NCBI GenBank assembly: GCA_020846375.1
Contig: JADLDZ010000267.1
Location: 1 to 7,426 of the forward strand
DNA: 7,426 nucleotides
Direction of reading: 5' to 3'
DNA from: Nitrospirales bacterium
GTDB lineage: Bacteria > Nitrospirota > Thermodesulfovibrionia > Thermodesulfovibrionales > Dissulfurispiraceae
Part shown: piece after piece, positions 1-5,519 of the stretch
Numbering within the stretch: the first letter of the stretch is position 1
Layout: the number at the start of each line of letters is the position of its first letter
Program-made: the position numbers and the translations under genes
Notes under the pieces: model-generated
The model's input: the letters and a program-made list of their open reading frames with translations, nothing else
The model's database searches: none
Told to the model about the DNA's origin: nothing

Positions 1-38
1 ACGGCTTCCTCTGCTGCGTCTTTTATGAGAATATCCAT
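1..38 (-). CDS. Possible start of a gene running off the left edge (fragment)
   Basis: Twelve complete codons are visible, beginning with an ATG at 38-36 and reading MDILIKDAAEEA before the window ends. The frame is open back to the pth stop codon, so the reading frame continues directly out of pth after its TAG. An AAGG sits 11 bases upstream of the ATG, a weak and rather distant ribosome-binding site. In related genomes pth is often followed by ychF, but the residues here do not look like the N-terminal GTPase P-loop region of YchF. Too little is visible to name a product, and this could be chance open frame. Confidence 0.3.
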   Translation of the reverse strand, partial: MDILIKDAAEEA

Positions 39-71
39 CGATCTCAGTACCTTCGACTCTATTCCGGGCGA

Positions 72-647
72 CTAGAGTGTGCCGCGGTTGAACCTGTTCA
101 TCGCTTTTTCGATTCCTTCCGTCACAATGACGCAAACAGCTTCCGCTGCATTGATTATAGCATCTTTCAGTAGGTTTTTTTCAGAGGGAGAGAAGGTTCC
201 AAGGACATATTCATCCACCGGGCGGCCCGCTTCACGGCCTATCCCCACTTTTACTCGTGCAAAATCCCGGGTGCCGAGCTCCTGGATGAGGGACTCAATC
301 CCCCGGTGCCCCCCCGAAGAGCCGTTTTTCCGAAGCTTGACGGTCCCTGCGGCGAGGTCGAGGTCGTCGTGAAGAACGATAAGCAAGTCCCCGGGGTCTT
401 CCGCAAAAAAGTTCAGTTTTCCGAATGCCTTTCTCACGGCGAGGCCGCTGCGGTTCATAAAGGTGAGAGGCTTCAGGAGAACGATCTTCCGCCCTCCGAT
501 AGCCCCCCTGCCGATCAGGTAGAGGTCTCTCTCTTCAAAGGGAATCCGGTACGCCTCCGCCAGGTGGTCCGTCACCATGAAACCCGCGTTGTGGCGTGTC
601 TTCGCGTACTTGCTTCCCGGATTTCCCAGTCCGACGATAATGTGCAT
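72..647 (-). CDS. pth: Peptidyl-tRNA hydrolase
   Basis: Cytosolic hydrolase that cleaves the ester bond of peptidyl-tRNAs dropped from stalled ribosomes, releasing tRNA for reuse. The 191-residue length is normal for bacterial Pth. It opens with the family signature GLGNPG (residues 6-11), followed by the catalytic histidine in TRHNAGF (His19). The LTFMNRSG segment (61-68) supplies the conserved asparagine, and LHDDLDL (92-98) carries the aspartate that orients the histidine (Asp94). GSSGGHRG (109-116) is the substrate-binding loop; it has Arg where the E. coli enzyme has Asn in GHNG, a variant I believe occurs in related phyla. The ATG is preceded by a purine-rich AGAGGAG only two bases away, which is close. 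The gene follows rplY by 72 bases, with a perfect hairpin between them; rplY-pth pairing is very common in bacteria. Confidence 0.97.
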   Translation of the reverse strand: MHIIVGLGNPGSKYAKTRHNAGFMVTDHLAEAYRIPFEERDLYLIGRGAIGGRKIVLLKPLTFMNRSGLAVRKAFGKLNFFAEDPGDLLIVLHDDLDLAAGTVKLRKNGSSGGHRGIESLIQELGTRDFARVKVGIGREAGRPVDEYVLGTFSPSEKNLLKDAIINAAEAVCVIVTEGIEKAMNRFNRGTL

Positions 648-670
648 CGCTCCTCTCGCCCGCTCTCTTC

Positions 671-691
671 GGCCTCCTGTTTCAGGAGGCC
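671..691 (-). other. Perfect intercistronic hairpin between rplY and pth
   Basis: GGCCTCCTG and CAGGAGGCC form a perfect 9-base-pair inverted repeat around a 3-base AAA loop (minus-strand sense). It lies in the 72-base gap between rplY and pth, 23 bases before the pth start. On the minus strand no T run follows it, so it does not look like an intrinsic terminator for this operon. An RNA-processing or mRNA-stability role is possible. The right arm contains an AGGAGG that would be hidden in the stem, but it is too far from the pth ATG to be its ribosome-binding site. Confidence 0.6.
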
Positions 692-719
692 TTTCCGGGC
701 CGGACGCCGCTTCCTGCGA

Positions 720-1352
720 TTACTCTTCCGTCTTCTTTCCTTTCTTGATCACTTCGGGTTCCGCAGCAGCCGCCGCTTCCGATTCCACGGTGACTTCGCC
801 CTTCACGCCCACCACCGACGCGACGACCTCATCGGGATTGGAAAGGATGCGAACCCCTTCCCCGAGGCTCAGGTCACGCACATGGATGGAATGGCCGATA
901 AGGAGATTGGTGACATCCACCTCGATATGGCCGGGGATCTGGTCGGGGAGACACTCGATTTCGATCTCCCGAAGCCCGTGCTGCAGGAGACCTTTGTCCC
1001 TCTTCACCCCGATAGCCTCTCCCTTGATCACCACATGCACCATGACCCTGAGCAGCTCCGTAGCGGAGATTTCCTGAAAGTCCACATGGAGGAGGTCACC
1101 GCTCACCGGGTCCATCTGAAAATCCTTCAGGATCACCTGCCGCGTATCGCCGTCCACCTTCAGATCGACGATGACCTGCTCTCCTGCGGACCTGCTGATG
1201 AACCGAGACAGCTCCTTGCCCGAAAGCTTCACCGGCAGGGAATTGCCGCCTTTATAGATGACCGCGGGGATGAAACCGTCTCTCCGCAGAGACCGCGCCC
1301 CTCCCTTTCCCAGCCTCTCCCTCTTCTCCACGTTAAAGCTTGCCCTTTCCAT
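720..1352 (-). CDS. rplY: 50S ribosomal protein L25, long (Ctc/TL5) form
   Basis: Large-subunit ribosomal protein that binds 5S rRNA. The 210-residue length marks the two-domain Ctc/TL5 form rather than the short 94-residue E. coli L25. The N-terminal domain (about 5-91) contains the typical run GKGGARSLRRDGFIPAVIYK, followed by VILKDFQMDPVSGDLLHVDF (about 73-92). The C-terminal TL5 domain (about 98-185) has the LPDQIPGHIEVDV and VVGVKG stretches. A low-complexity Ala/Glu tail with a few lysines ends the protein, as is usual for this form. The ATG is preceded by AAAGGAGG with a four-base spacer, a strong ribosome-binding site. The gene lies 112 bases after prs and 72 before pth, a widespread operon order. 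Confidence 0.96.
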   Translation of the reverse strand: MERASFNVEKRERLGKGGARSLRRDGFIPAVIYKGGNSLPVKLSGKELSRFISRSAGEQVIVDLKVDGDTRQVILKDFQMDPVSGDLLHVDFQEISATELLRVMVHVVIKGEAIGVKRDKGLLQHGLREIEIECLPDQIPGHIEVDVTNLLIGHSIHVRDLSLGEGVRILSNPDEVVASVVGVKGEVTVESEAAAAAEPEVIKKGKKTEE

Positions 1353-1464
1353 ATTTCCTCCTTTTCATTGGTAGCATAAGGCGTTGTTGCGCGGCAGAGC
1401 GCAAGGGGATACCCGTACGGCAAAGCACTGCAAAACGGCGGCGCAGCGCCCCGGACTGCAAAAA
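1353..1464 (-). other. prs-rplY intergenic spacer with a short direct repeat and GC-rich hairpin
   Basis: This 112-base gap holds the rplY ribosome-binding site (AAAGGAGG) at its far end. Near the prs stop, the 9-base word TTTTGCAGT (minus sense) occurs twice, 28 bases apart (plus-strand positions 1455-1463 and 1427-1435). Between the copies is a GC-rich self-complementary stretch (GGCG-CTG-CGCC core). The second copy's TTTT follows this hairpin, so it could act as a weak terminator or processing site, but the T run is short. No small ORF with a credible ribosome-binding site is evident. Confidence 0.35.
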
Positions 1465-2406
1465 TCATACGAACAGGGAGCTTACCGAAGTCTCCTCATA
1501 GATCCTCCTGATGGCGTCCGCCAGGAGCTTCGACACGCTCAGCACCTTCACCTTCCCGCACGCGCTCACCTTGTCATCCAGGGGAATGGTATCCGTGGTG
1601 ATCACTTCCTCCAGCACCGATCCGCAGATCCTGTCCAGGGCCGGACCCGACAGGACCGCATGGGAGCAGGCGGCAAGCACCCGCCGCGCTCCGCTTTCGT
1701 GCAGGGCCTGTGCAGCCTGCGCGATGGTGCCCGCCGTATCGATCATGTCGTCGAGGAGAATCACATCACGGTCCCTTACGTTCCCGATGACATTCATCAC
1801 CTTGCATACGTTGGCGGCCTCCCTCCTCTTGTCCACAATGGCTAGAGAGGCGTTCAGCCTCTTTGCAAAGGCACGCGCCCTCTCCACCCCTCCCGCATCG
1901 GGAGAAACGATGGCAAGGTCCTCGAAATCGCATTTTCTTATATAATCGAGCAGCACCGGGGCCGCATACAGATGGTCCACGGGGATATCGAAAAATCCCT
2001 GTATCTGCGCTGCGTGGAGGTCTATGGTCAGCACCCGGTTCGTACCCGCCGCAGTGAGCAGGTCCGCCACAAGTTTTGAGGAGATGGGGACCCGGGGCTG
2101 GACTTTCCGGTCCTGCCGCGCATAGCCGTAATAGGGGATGACCGCCGTAATCCTCTTCGCCGACGCGCGTTTGAGGGCGTCGATGATGAGGAGCAGTTCC
2201 ATGATATTCTCGTTTACCGGAGAGCAGGTGGGCTGAATGACGAAGACGTCGCACCCCCTGATGTTCTCATTGATCTGCACCGTTATCTCGCCGTCACTGA
2301 ACCTGTTCACCGCAGTGTCCGAAAGGGGCACCCCGATGTGTCCGCTCACCTCTACGGCAAGCGGCCTGTTTGCATTTCCCGTAAGCAGCTTGATACGGTC
2401 TGACAT
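1465..2406 (-). CDS. prs: Ribose-phosphate pyrophosphokinase (PRPP synthetase)
   Basis: Cytosolic enzyme that transfers pyrophosphate from ATP to ribose 5-phosphate, giving PRPP for purine, pyrimidine, histidine, tryptophan and NAD synthesis. The 313-residue length fits class I bacterial Prs. Recognisable motifs are NRFSDGEITVQINENIRG (34-51), the ATP-binding PYYGYARQDRK (91-101), the metal-binding DLHAAQIQGFFD (129-140, His131), SPDAGGVERAR (168-178), and the PRPP loop DDMIDTAGTI (219-228). The signature usually reads DLHAGQ or similar; here it has Ala-Ala. The ATG is preceded by GAGGAGG with a seven-base spacer, so the start is well supported. A tRNA-Gln gene lies 95 bases upstream on the same strand, after ispE. 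The ispE-tRNA-Gln-prs order is shared, from memory, with several Desulfobacterota and Nitrospirota. Confidence 0.98.
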   Translation of the reverse strand: MSDRIKLLTGNANRPLAVEVSGHIGVPLSDTAVNRFSDGEITVQINENIRGCDVFVIQPTCSPVNENIMELLLIIDALKRASAKRITAVIPYYGYARQDRKVQPRVPISSKLVADLLTAAGTNRVLTIDLHAAQIQGFFDIPVDHLYAAPVLLDYIRKCDFEDLAIVSPDAGGVERARAFAKRLNASLAIVDKRREAANVCKVMNVIGNVRDRDVILLDDMIDTAGTIAQAAQALHESGARRVLAACSHAVLSGPALDRICGSVLEEVITTDTIPLDDKVSACGKVKVLSVSKLLADAIRRIYEETSVSSLFV

Positions 2407-2501
2407 TCGAGAGCCTCCTCGCGTTGCACCAGAGAGAATACGGAAAGGAAGGAGACGAAAACCATCCCTCCCCGCGCTTCCCCTCTGTTCTCTTTATTTT
2501 A

Positions 2502-2573
2502 CTGGGGCGCCAGGATTCGAACCTGGGAATGGCAGATCCAAAATCTGCTGACTTACCGCTTGTCGACGCCCCA
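2502..2573 (-). tRNA. tRNA-Gln (anticodon TTG)
   Basis: A complete 72-base cloverleaf reads on the minus strand. The acceptor stem TGGGGCG pairs with CGCCCCA, followed by discriminator G. The D arm is GAC/GTC with a loop containing GG. The anticodon stem GCAGA/TCTGC encloses TTTTGGA, giving anticodon TTG for glutamine (CAA). The variable loop is CATTC, and the T arm CCAGG-TTCGAAT-CCTGG is perfect. The 3' CCA is not encoded, so it must be added by the CCA-adding enzyme. The gene sits 44 bases after the ispE stop and 95 bases before the prs start, all on one strand, so it is probably cut out of a longer transcript by RNase P and a 3' nuclease. Confidence 0.97.
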
Positions 2574-2617
2574 AATCTCCACGCATCCGCAGCAGGGCGG
2601 AGTGCAGGACTGCATAG

Positions 2618-3571
2618 TCAAGGCAGCACGGCAGGAGAGCCCTCCCTCCCGGGGGATGCAGGCAGCGTCTCCACCACTCTGCTGAAAAACGGCAAAAAAC
2701 TCCTGGATGCCGAAAGCGCCCTCTCTCTGTCTTCAAAAAGCCCGAAAACCGCGGACCCGCTGCCGCTCATCAGGGCAAGCGCGGCACCCTGCTCCCGCAT
2801 ACGCAGTTTCAGCGCGCCGATGACGGGATACTCCGCGGACACCACCTCTTCAAAGTCATTATGGGCCAGGGACGCAAGACAATGAAGAGAACCCGTCGCG
2901 AGTGCCTCAAATATGAACTTGATATTATTCATGCAATTGTCCGTTTTTGTCAATTCCCGCGACGAGCCGGAGGAAGAGAAGTGTACCGCCGCATCCAGGG
3001 TGCCATAGGCCCAGGCAGTGGATACCGGAAGGGCGGGATGCACGACGAGGACGGTATGGGAAGCGGCAAGAGAAAGAGGGCTCAGTATCTCACCCCTCCC
3101 TTCGACCACCGCAAGGGGCTCCTCCTCCAGGAAGAAGGGGATATCCGACCCCAGCCTGCCGCCCAGCTCCTTCAGCTCATTCCGGCCCAGCCCGAGACCC
3201 CAGAGCATGTTCAGCCCCATCAGAGCGGAGGCTGCGTCGCTGCTTCCCCCTCCCAGACCCGCACCGGAAGGGATCTCCTTCCTCAGGGTAATCCTCGCCC
3301 CCTCCCGCGTCCCGGCATGCTCCCGCAGCATTTCGGCGGCACGGAAAACGAGATTTTGCCCGGGAGGGAGGTCCATATCGGAATGGAGCTCCAGGCGGCG
3401 TGACGATTCGAAGGTGAGGGTATCATAGAGCCCGATACGCTGCATCAGGGAGAGGATGGTATGGTAGCCGTCATCCCTCCTGCCCAGGACGTAGAGGGAC
3501 CAGTTGATCTTTGCGGGGGCGTTTACCGTAAGTATTGGCGTAAGCATGGGGGCAAGGCAGCCGGCGGACAT
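2618..3571 (-). CDS. ispE: 4-diphosphocytidyl-2-C-methyl-D-erythritol kinase
   Basis: GHMP-superfamily kinase of the non-mevalonate (MEP) pathway; it phosphorylates CDP-methylerythritol using ATP. From the ATG at 3571 the product is 317 residues. Motif 1 is NAPAKINWSLYVLGRRDDGYH (17-37) with catalytic Lys21; motif 2 is the glycine-rich ATP loop PSGAGLGGGSSDAAS (101-115). The catalytic aspartate is Asp143 in GSDIPFF, and motif 3 is SGSGSAVFG (269-277). Motif 1 usually reads AKINL; Trp here is unusual. The start at 3571 lies one base after the upstream TPR gene's stop and has AGGAA 11 bases before it. A second ATG at 3547 (309 residues) has no ribosome-binding site but a more typical N-terminal length. 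Co-transcription with the TPR gene is almost certain. Confidence 0.95.
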   Translation of the reverse strand: MSAGCLAPMLTPILTVNAPAKINWSLYVLGRRDDGYHTILSLMQRIGLYDTLTFESSRRLELHSDMDLPPGQNLVFRAAEMLREHAGTREGARITLRKEIPSGAGLGGGSSDAASALMGLNMLWGLGLGRNELKELGGRLGSDIPFFLEEEPLAVVEGRGEILSPLSLAASHTVLVVHPALPVSTAWAYGTLDAAVHFSSSGSSRELTKTDNCMNNIKFIFEALATGSLHCLASLAHNDFEEVVSAEYPVIGALKLRMREQGAALALMSGSGSAVFGLFEDRERALSASRSFLPFFSRVVETLPASPGREGSPAVLP

Positions 3572-3572
3572 C

Positions 3573-5309
3573 CTACCGGGCGTTCCTGTTTCCCAGGTTC
3601 CTGATCTTCTCCTGCACCCTCGGCTCGATCCCCTCTTCCTTCTCACGGTACTTCAGCGCTTCGTTCCAGGCGTCGAGGGCCTTGTCATACTTCCCCATGG
3701 CGGCATACACATCTCCGATGTGCTCATGCAGGACGGGGTCGTCCGGCACATATTTCAATGCTTTCAGAAGGCTGCCCAGGGCCTCGTCCAGTCTGTTGAG
3801 TTTGAAGTACGCCCAGCCGAGGCTGTCGATGATATAGCCGCTGTCGGGCTTCAGCTCAAGAGCCCTGCCGATGAGCGACAGCGCCTCGGGGAGATGCATA
3901 CCTTTATCGGCATAGCTGTACCCGAGGTAATTCAGCGCATCCGCGTTCTTCGGGTTGAGCTCGATGGCCCGCTTCAGTTCGGCGACCATGTCGTCGAACT
4001 TCCCCATTTTTTCATAAAGGACCGCCATATTGAAATGGAGGTCGTCACTGGTATCGAAGCGCTCCAATCCCTGCCGGAATATTTCTTCGGCCTTCCGGTA
4101 CTCCTTCAGCTGAAGATATGATGCCCCGAGATAGACATACACCTCCGCTTTTCCCTTTTCAAAGCTCAGCACCTCTTCGTAAATCTTCGCAGCGTCGGCA
4201 TAGCGGTTCTGTTTCGTATAAATATAGCCGAGATTATAAAAGGCGTTGAGGTTCCTGGGATCGAGGGAGACGATTCTTTTCAACTCTTCCACCGCTTCCT
4301 CCGTCCTGCCCAGTTCCTCGAGTGCCAGTACCAGGTAGTAGCGCGCCGTAATATCGTTGGGCCTGGCTTCCAGGAGTATCCTGAATTCGGAAGCGGCCTT
4401 CTCGTATGCACGCTCCTGCAGGTAGAGGAGACCCAGTCTCTGGCGCGTCTCGTACTGGTCGGGTATCGCCTTGAGAACGCTTTCCAACTCACTGATCGCT
4501 TTGTCGTAGGACTTGCCCGCAATGAACATCTGCACCAGTCTCTCACGTGCAAAAGCATTCACGGGATTTATTTCAATGGCCTTTCGGTAATATTCTTCGG
4601 CGGTTTTCACGTCTCCCCGCATTTCATAGCTGAGTCCGAGGTTGAGATATGCCGCATCGAAGGTCGGACGGAGTTCGACAATCCTCCTGAACAGGGCGTC
4701 CGCCTTTCCATACTCCTTTCGCTCGAGGGAAAGAGTGCCTGCGTAATACAGGGCCATCACGTTGTCGGGGTCCCTTTTCAACACCTCTTCAAAAGCCCCC
4801 AGAGCGCCCTGCGCATCTCCCTTCGAGGAAAAAAGCAGGCCTATCAGCAGCCGTGCATCATTCCGGGACGGGTCGAGGAGGATCACTTTCTTATACGCTG
4901 CGATGGCCTCATCCGCTTTTTTCTGGGAATTGTAAAGCTCACCGAGGAGCATGAGCGCGGGGATATAGGAGGGGTCTTTGGCGGTCAGATCCCCGAGCAG
5001 CGCTGCCGCCTCTGAGACCTTCCCCTGCTTGATGAGCATCGTGGCCACCTGGGTCTTCAGGTGCAGGGACTCCGGATCCGCGGCAAGGGCATTGGAATAG
5101 TGGGTCAGGGCATCCCCCCACCTTTCGTTGAGCTCCGCTTCGTATGCCATGAGGTATTCGTAATATACCTCATGCGCACGGGGGAGCATTTCCTCACGGG
5201 GAGGTATTTCCTTTGCGCGCGGCTCACTGGCGGCATTTACCGGTTTGCGGGGAAGAGCACAGGACAGGGTGAAAGTCAGAAACAGCGCAAAAAAGATTCG
5301 TACCCACAT
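3573..5309 (-). CDS. TPR-repeat protein with lipoprotein-like signal peptide
   Basis: A 578-residue protein made almost entirely of tetratricopeptide repeats, about 15 units of 34 residues, many ending in the typical ALxLDPxN helix boundary. TPR arrays are protein-protein interaction scaffolds; the partner here is unknown. The chosen ATG gives an N-terminus of MWVR then a hydrophobic stretch (5-16) ending in TLSC at residue 17. This resembles a lipoprotein signal with Thr instead of the usual Leu at -3, so lipidation at the outer envelope is likely but not certain. The frame extends 39 codons further upstream, but that part is polar and overlaps the intergenic hairpin. No Shine-Dalgarno precedes the ATG; GATAAT lies six bases before it. 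The C-terminal run NADALNYLGYSYADKG followed by DSLGWAYFKL resembles TPR proteins common in Proteobacteria. It ends one base before ispE. Confidence 0.9.
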   Translation of the reverse strand: MWVRIFFALFLTFTLSCALPRKPVNAASEPRAKEIPPREEMLPRAHEVYYEYLMAYEAELNERWGDALTHYSNALAADPESLHLKTQVATMLIKQGKVSEAAALLGDLTAKDPSYIPALMLLGELYNSQKKADEAIAAYKKVILLDPSRNDARLLIGLLFSSKGDAQGALGAFEEVLKRDPDNVMALYYAGTLSLERKEYGKADALFRRIVELRPTFDAAYLNLGLSYEMRGDVKTAEEYYRKAIEINPVNAFARERLVQMFIAGKSYDKAISELESVLKAIPDQYETRQRLGLLYLQERAYEKAASEFRILLEARPNDITARYYLVLALEELGRTEEAVEELKRIVSLDPRNLNAFYNLGYIYTKQNRYADAAKIYEEVLSFEKGKAEVYVYLGASYLQLKEYRKAEEIFRQGLERFDTSDDLHFNMAVLYEKMGKFDDMVAELKRAIELNPKNADALNYLGYSYADKGMHLPEALSLIGRALELKPDSGYIIDSLGWAYFKLNRLDEALGSLLKALKYVPDDPVLHEHIGDVYAAMGKYDKALDAWNEALKYREKEEGIEPRVQEKIRNLGNRNAR

Positions 5310-5315
5310 GGTCTT

Positions 5316-5344
5316 ATTATCGCACACCGGACTTTTAAAGATAA
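5316..5344 (-). promoter_or_regulatory. Candidate promoter for the TPR-ispE-prs-rplY-pth run
   Basis: On the minus strand GATAAT (5321-5316) lies six bases before the TPR gene ATG, with a weak TTTATC (5344-5339) 18 bases upstream as a possible -35. A start site at the usual distance would fall on the ATG itself, giving a leaderless transcript; that fits the lack of a Shine-Dalgarno sequence. The -35 match is poor, and the region follows a terminator-like hairpin. This is a suggestion only. Confidence 0.25.
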
Positions 5345-5351
5345 AGTTTGC

Positions 5352-5380
5352 GGGAAGGGGGCGGGTATGCCCCCTCTCCC
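5352..5380 (-). terminator. GC-rich hairpin after the peptide gene (terminator or attenuator)
   Basis: Minus-strand GGGAGAGGGGGC and GCCCCCTTCCC fold into a stem with a continuous GGGGGC/GCCCCC core, an A-T and G-T extension, and a GGG/CCC base after one bulged A. The loop is ATACCC. It lies 27 bases after the stop of the 20-residue peptide gene and about 43 bases before the TPR start. What follows is GCAAACTTTATCTTT, T-rich but without a clean T run, so termination may be partial. A leaky terminator here would keep peptide mRNA abundant while limiting read-through into the housekeeping genes. Confidence 0.5.
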
Positions 5381-5407
5381 TGCTTACGGCCCGAAAGCGG
5401 AGGGTGC

Positions 5408-5470
5408 CTAGCAGGAACCCTTGCACTTACAGGTAGTTGCCGCTTTCCTGGATACCTTCCTGATTTTCAT
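5408..5470 (-). CDS. 20-residue cysteine-rich peptide, candidate radical SAM substrate (RiPP precursor)
   Basis: The ORF encodes MKIRKVSRKAATTCKCKGSC. Its ATG has an excellent ribosome-binding site, GGGAGGTG with GGAGG nine bases upstream, stronger than that of the enzyme gene before it. It starts 25 bases after the stop of the radical SAM/SPASM gene on the same strand. The first nine residues are strongly basic (five Lys/Arg) and could serve as a recognition leader. The second half carries three cysteines (14, 16, 20) as C-x-C-x3-C, the last being the C-terminal residue, preceded by two threonines. Tiny peptides of this layout beside SPASM enzymes are typical substrates for thioether or other radical crosslinks. 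I recall a 'geopeptide' family of this type, but cannot verify membership. There is no signal peptide or double-glycine cleavage site. The product and its function are unknown. Confidence 0.75.
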   Translation of the reverse strand: MKIRKVSRKAATTCKCKGSC

Positions 5471-5484
5471 GCGTACACACCTCC

Positions 5485-5519
5485 CTCCCGTGGAGTTACC
5501 CGGGAGCTTCATGCTCCCG
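5485..5519 (-). promoter_or_regulatory. Mutually exclusive hairpins at the maturase-peptide junction
   Basis: In minus sense, CGGGAGC (5519-5513) pairs perfectly with GCTCCCG (5507-5501) across a five-base ATGAA loop, inside the last codons of the SAM gene. The same CTCCCG (5506-5501) can instead pair with CGGGAG (5490-5485), which directly abuts the peptide gene's GGAGG (5484-5480), across a ten-base loop holding the SAM gene's stop codon. The two pairings exclude each other. Translation of the SAM gene through its end would melt the first hairpin. This may tune peptide translation; the idea rests on pairing alone. Confidence 0.35.

Noticed and set aside
306..1379. Long plus-strand open frame (357 codons) across pth and rplY
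   Set aside because: It is antisense to two certain genes, crosses their intergenic gap, has no ribosome-binding site and reads as low-complexity Arg/His-rich sequence typical of a GC-rich shadow frame.
3504..4121. Plus-strand open frame of 205 codons opposite ispE/TPR genes
   Set aside because: Antisense to the conserved TPR repeats; its composition follows from reverse-reading of those repeats and no family is recognisable.
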